This document shows positions 26,801 through 27,203 of a stretch of 27,203 nt of DNA, piece after piece. The notes beneath the pieces are model-generated. The model did no database searches. It had not been told where the DNA came from and saw only the letters and a program-made list of their open reading frames with translations. The stretch covers positions 1-27,203 of the forward strand of contig DHCV01000014.1 in assembly GCA_002399025.1 (NCBI GenBank), read 5' to 3'. A program made the position numbers and the translations under genes. Positions within the stretch are counted from its first letter, which is position 1. Each line of letters begins with the position of its first letter. This DNA comes from Bacteroidales bacterium UBA4893 (GTDB lineage: Bacteria > Bacteroidota > Bacteroidia > Bacteroidales > P3).

Positions 26801-27203
26801 AGATAAATCAGTTAGGAGTGCGGAGTTAGAACTGCTTACTATGGTTGTATCCTCGCCAGTTAAGTTGTTCTGATAGTTTATAATCCAGGTGTCAGAATTT
26901 CCTGTCCAAGTGAGCAAAGTAGTACTATCGGTTAGCACATCAGCACGTATTGAGCTCGCAATAGGGCATATTTCACATACGCTAATGTTTAGAACAAACC
27001 CACTATTAGGAGTATCTGAATCAACATAGAAGTGAATTGTTACTGGTCCAGTGGTAGATGTAACATTAATAGTTCCGCTTGTTGATTGGTTAATATTGGA
27101 GAAAAGAACCGATGTTGAGCTAGCATCACCATTATAAATAATTAGTTTTGTCTTGAAATACTCTTCAAGGTCAAAGGTTCCACTAATAATAATCTTGGAA
27201 TTA
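23834..27203 (-). CDS. Large T9SS type B cargo protein, 5' end beyond the window
   Basis: The frame is open to the window edge, giving at least 1122 residues; the true start is not visible. A GTG at 26938 is an internal codon, not the start. Numbering from it, the order is as follows. A CUB-like domain lies upstream (DNA about 27202-26990: LIIYNG, IHFYVDSD, SGFVLNI). Fibronectin III-like repeats follow (about 1-65, 82-166, 170-255 and 258-342). A module at 406-576 is homologous to the protein at 12870. An Ig-like and PKD-like region spans about 575-700. Three 51-52-residue repeats containing GCDS span about 788-941. The type B sorting domain is at 943-1034 (FPNVVTPNGDGINDVF, YIYNRQGKLIYHF, PTGTYFYRF). 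It is a secreted, probably adhesive surface protein. No enzymatic motif is seen. Confidence 0.88.
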   Translation of the reverse strand, partial: NSKIIISGTFDLEEYFKTKLIIYNGDASSTSVLFSNINQSTSGTINVTSTTGPVTIHFYVDSDTPNSGFVLNISVCEICPIASSIRADVLTDSTTLLTWTGNSDTWIINYQNNLTGEDTTIVSSSNSALLTDLSHCGDYGVTIYTPCDTMPTSCRRILPNALWVQCICSVPTMAFGNTSGDTLFANWTSPDSNIEWTVLLTYEGNIIDSIVTTNVYAIFTDINPTLCYTVYIFNNCHNVPLASICKMVSFLVCPPCPCPMPTNVTFNVASDSLTVSWNEPDTSLEWVVRLTLLGDSVSTILTNGTSVTFNNLMSNSYYEVDIFTYCLDSVECPHSLIVYTPCACPRAEGAYLLSIDDGIVILEWEHDPDAYGYIVEWKVEGSSITHYDTTYTNSIMLDMRGLNGKILASIHSYCDNYAPECAAQLSFILVETVGNCFDYTDLEAEAVNARFGTFDHPYVFSGLINYGYESINSRHTVHYDTTERDVRTNNALRTIPQGALASVRLGNWKGGAQAESITYAYKVDTNNYNLMILDYAIVLQDPDHDPVEQPKFLLAILDSNNIVIDSVCGYANFIASTSLGWNNVAGSNVIWKDWTKIGFDLSNYHNQTIKVRLTSFDCKEGGHYGYAYYTLNCSKKDITTSSCGETHTNIFSAPEGFLYEWYSSSNPSTRLSTERVLEIVTDSTQTYYCIVSSKENPSCRFRIDAYAGKRFPLADFTYEVEAKDCYFEVRFFNQSKLSSNGIDPLPSGEGCENIKWIFENAEVQYIDNPVKEYYSSGEHIIKLVAGLSDFQCTDTMEITLRLESPGGTLTIMGDSSLCLGESTTLSATMQGSYLWNTQDTVQSISFTPTIDSLYSIKVTDSLGCQHYASKMVSVHPHYNGLIVFDTVCDNYIYDAQGTIISESGIYNLNLQSVYGCDSNIVLHLTINPTFYDTIIATICDNEEYLFEGMLLDSSGTYKVSHTTTSGCDSIYVLYLTVNKTFNDTIFADIYYGNTYNKHGFNEKTTGFYTHSHQSITGCDSILYLDLQVDRVMFPNVVTPNGDGINDVFDIHNLIEQKAFPENKLYIYNRQGKLIYHFKNISKPTDLWSPAQTNSPTGTYFYRFIGIRHDKNIDVMGAIEVLR

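Noticed and set aside
26936..26938. GTG at 26938 as the start of the last gene
   Set aside because: The same frame runs open for 88 more codons to the window edge and encodes a CUB-like domain, so the gene is truncated by the window, not started here.

Overview
The window looks like chromosomal DNA from an AT-rich anaerobic member of the Bacteroidota, most likely Bacteroidales. Four lines of evidence support this: three proteins carry type IX secretion (T9SS) C-terminal sorting domains; several promoters match the Bacteroidota pattern TTTG-N19-TAnnTTTG; start codons lack Shine-Dalgarno sequences; and the gene set includes tnaA, mutS2, an M64 peptidase and a PASTA / T9SS cargo / rluD cluster. 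I see no phage, insertion sequence, rRNA or CRISPR array.

Layout. Positions 1-547 hold a degenerate 21-bp repeat, a tRNA-Cys(GCA) with its own promoter and a terminator. Positions 548-3977 (+) are a two-gene unit: a membrane-bound triple-PAS histidine kinase overlapping a lipid A-type acyltransferase. Positions 3974-8105 (-) are an exported M64 peptidase followed by DNA polymerase I, converging on the acyltransferase with interlocked stop codons. Positions 8106-9944 (+) are tryptophanase, with a strong promoter, a leader of about 190 nt and an intrinsic terminator. Positions 9945-10312 are intergenic with 22- and 23-bp repeats. Positions 10313-12772 (+) are MutS2. Positions 12870-15566 (+) are a T9SS type B cargo protein with a PKD domain. 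Positions 15627-18416 (-) are yicC followed directly by a TPR protein. Positions 18417-18961 are a repeat-bearing intergenic region. Positions 18962-23563 (+) are a tight four-gene run: membrane zinc peptidase, PASTA protein, T9SS type A cargo and RluD-type pseudouridine synthase. Positions 23564-23833 hold a terminator and a 21-bp array. Positions 23834-27203 (-) are a large T9SS type B protein cut by the window edge.

The genes are mostly housekeeping (replication and repair, rRNA modification, RNA turnover, envelope lipid) mixed with secreted surface proteins. The secreted proteins need a T9SS that is not encoded here. The two type B proteins share a homologous middle module and so belong to one paralogous surface family.

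The least explained signals are two. First, AT-rich, hyphenated-palindromic repeats with 21-23 bp periods (about two helical turns) occur in four separate intergenic regions. Second, the tryptophanase leader carries a 25-codon open frame overlapping two mutually exclusive hairpins, but lacks the tryptophan codon expected of a classical TnaC. All calls are by reading the sequence; no database search was run.
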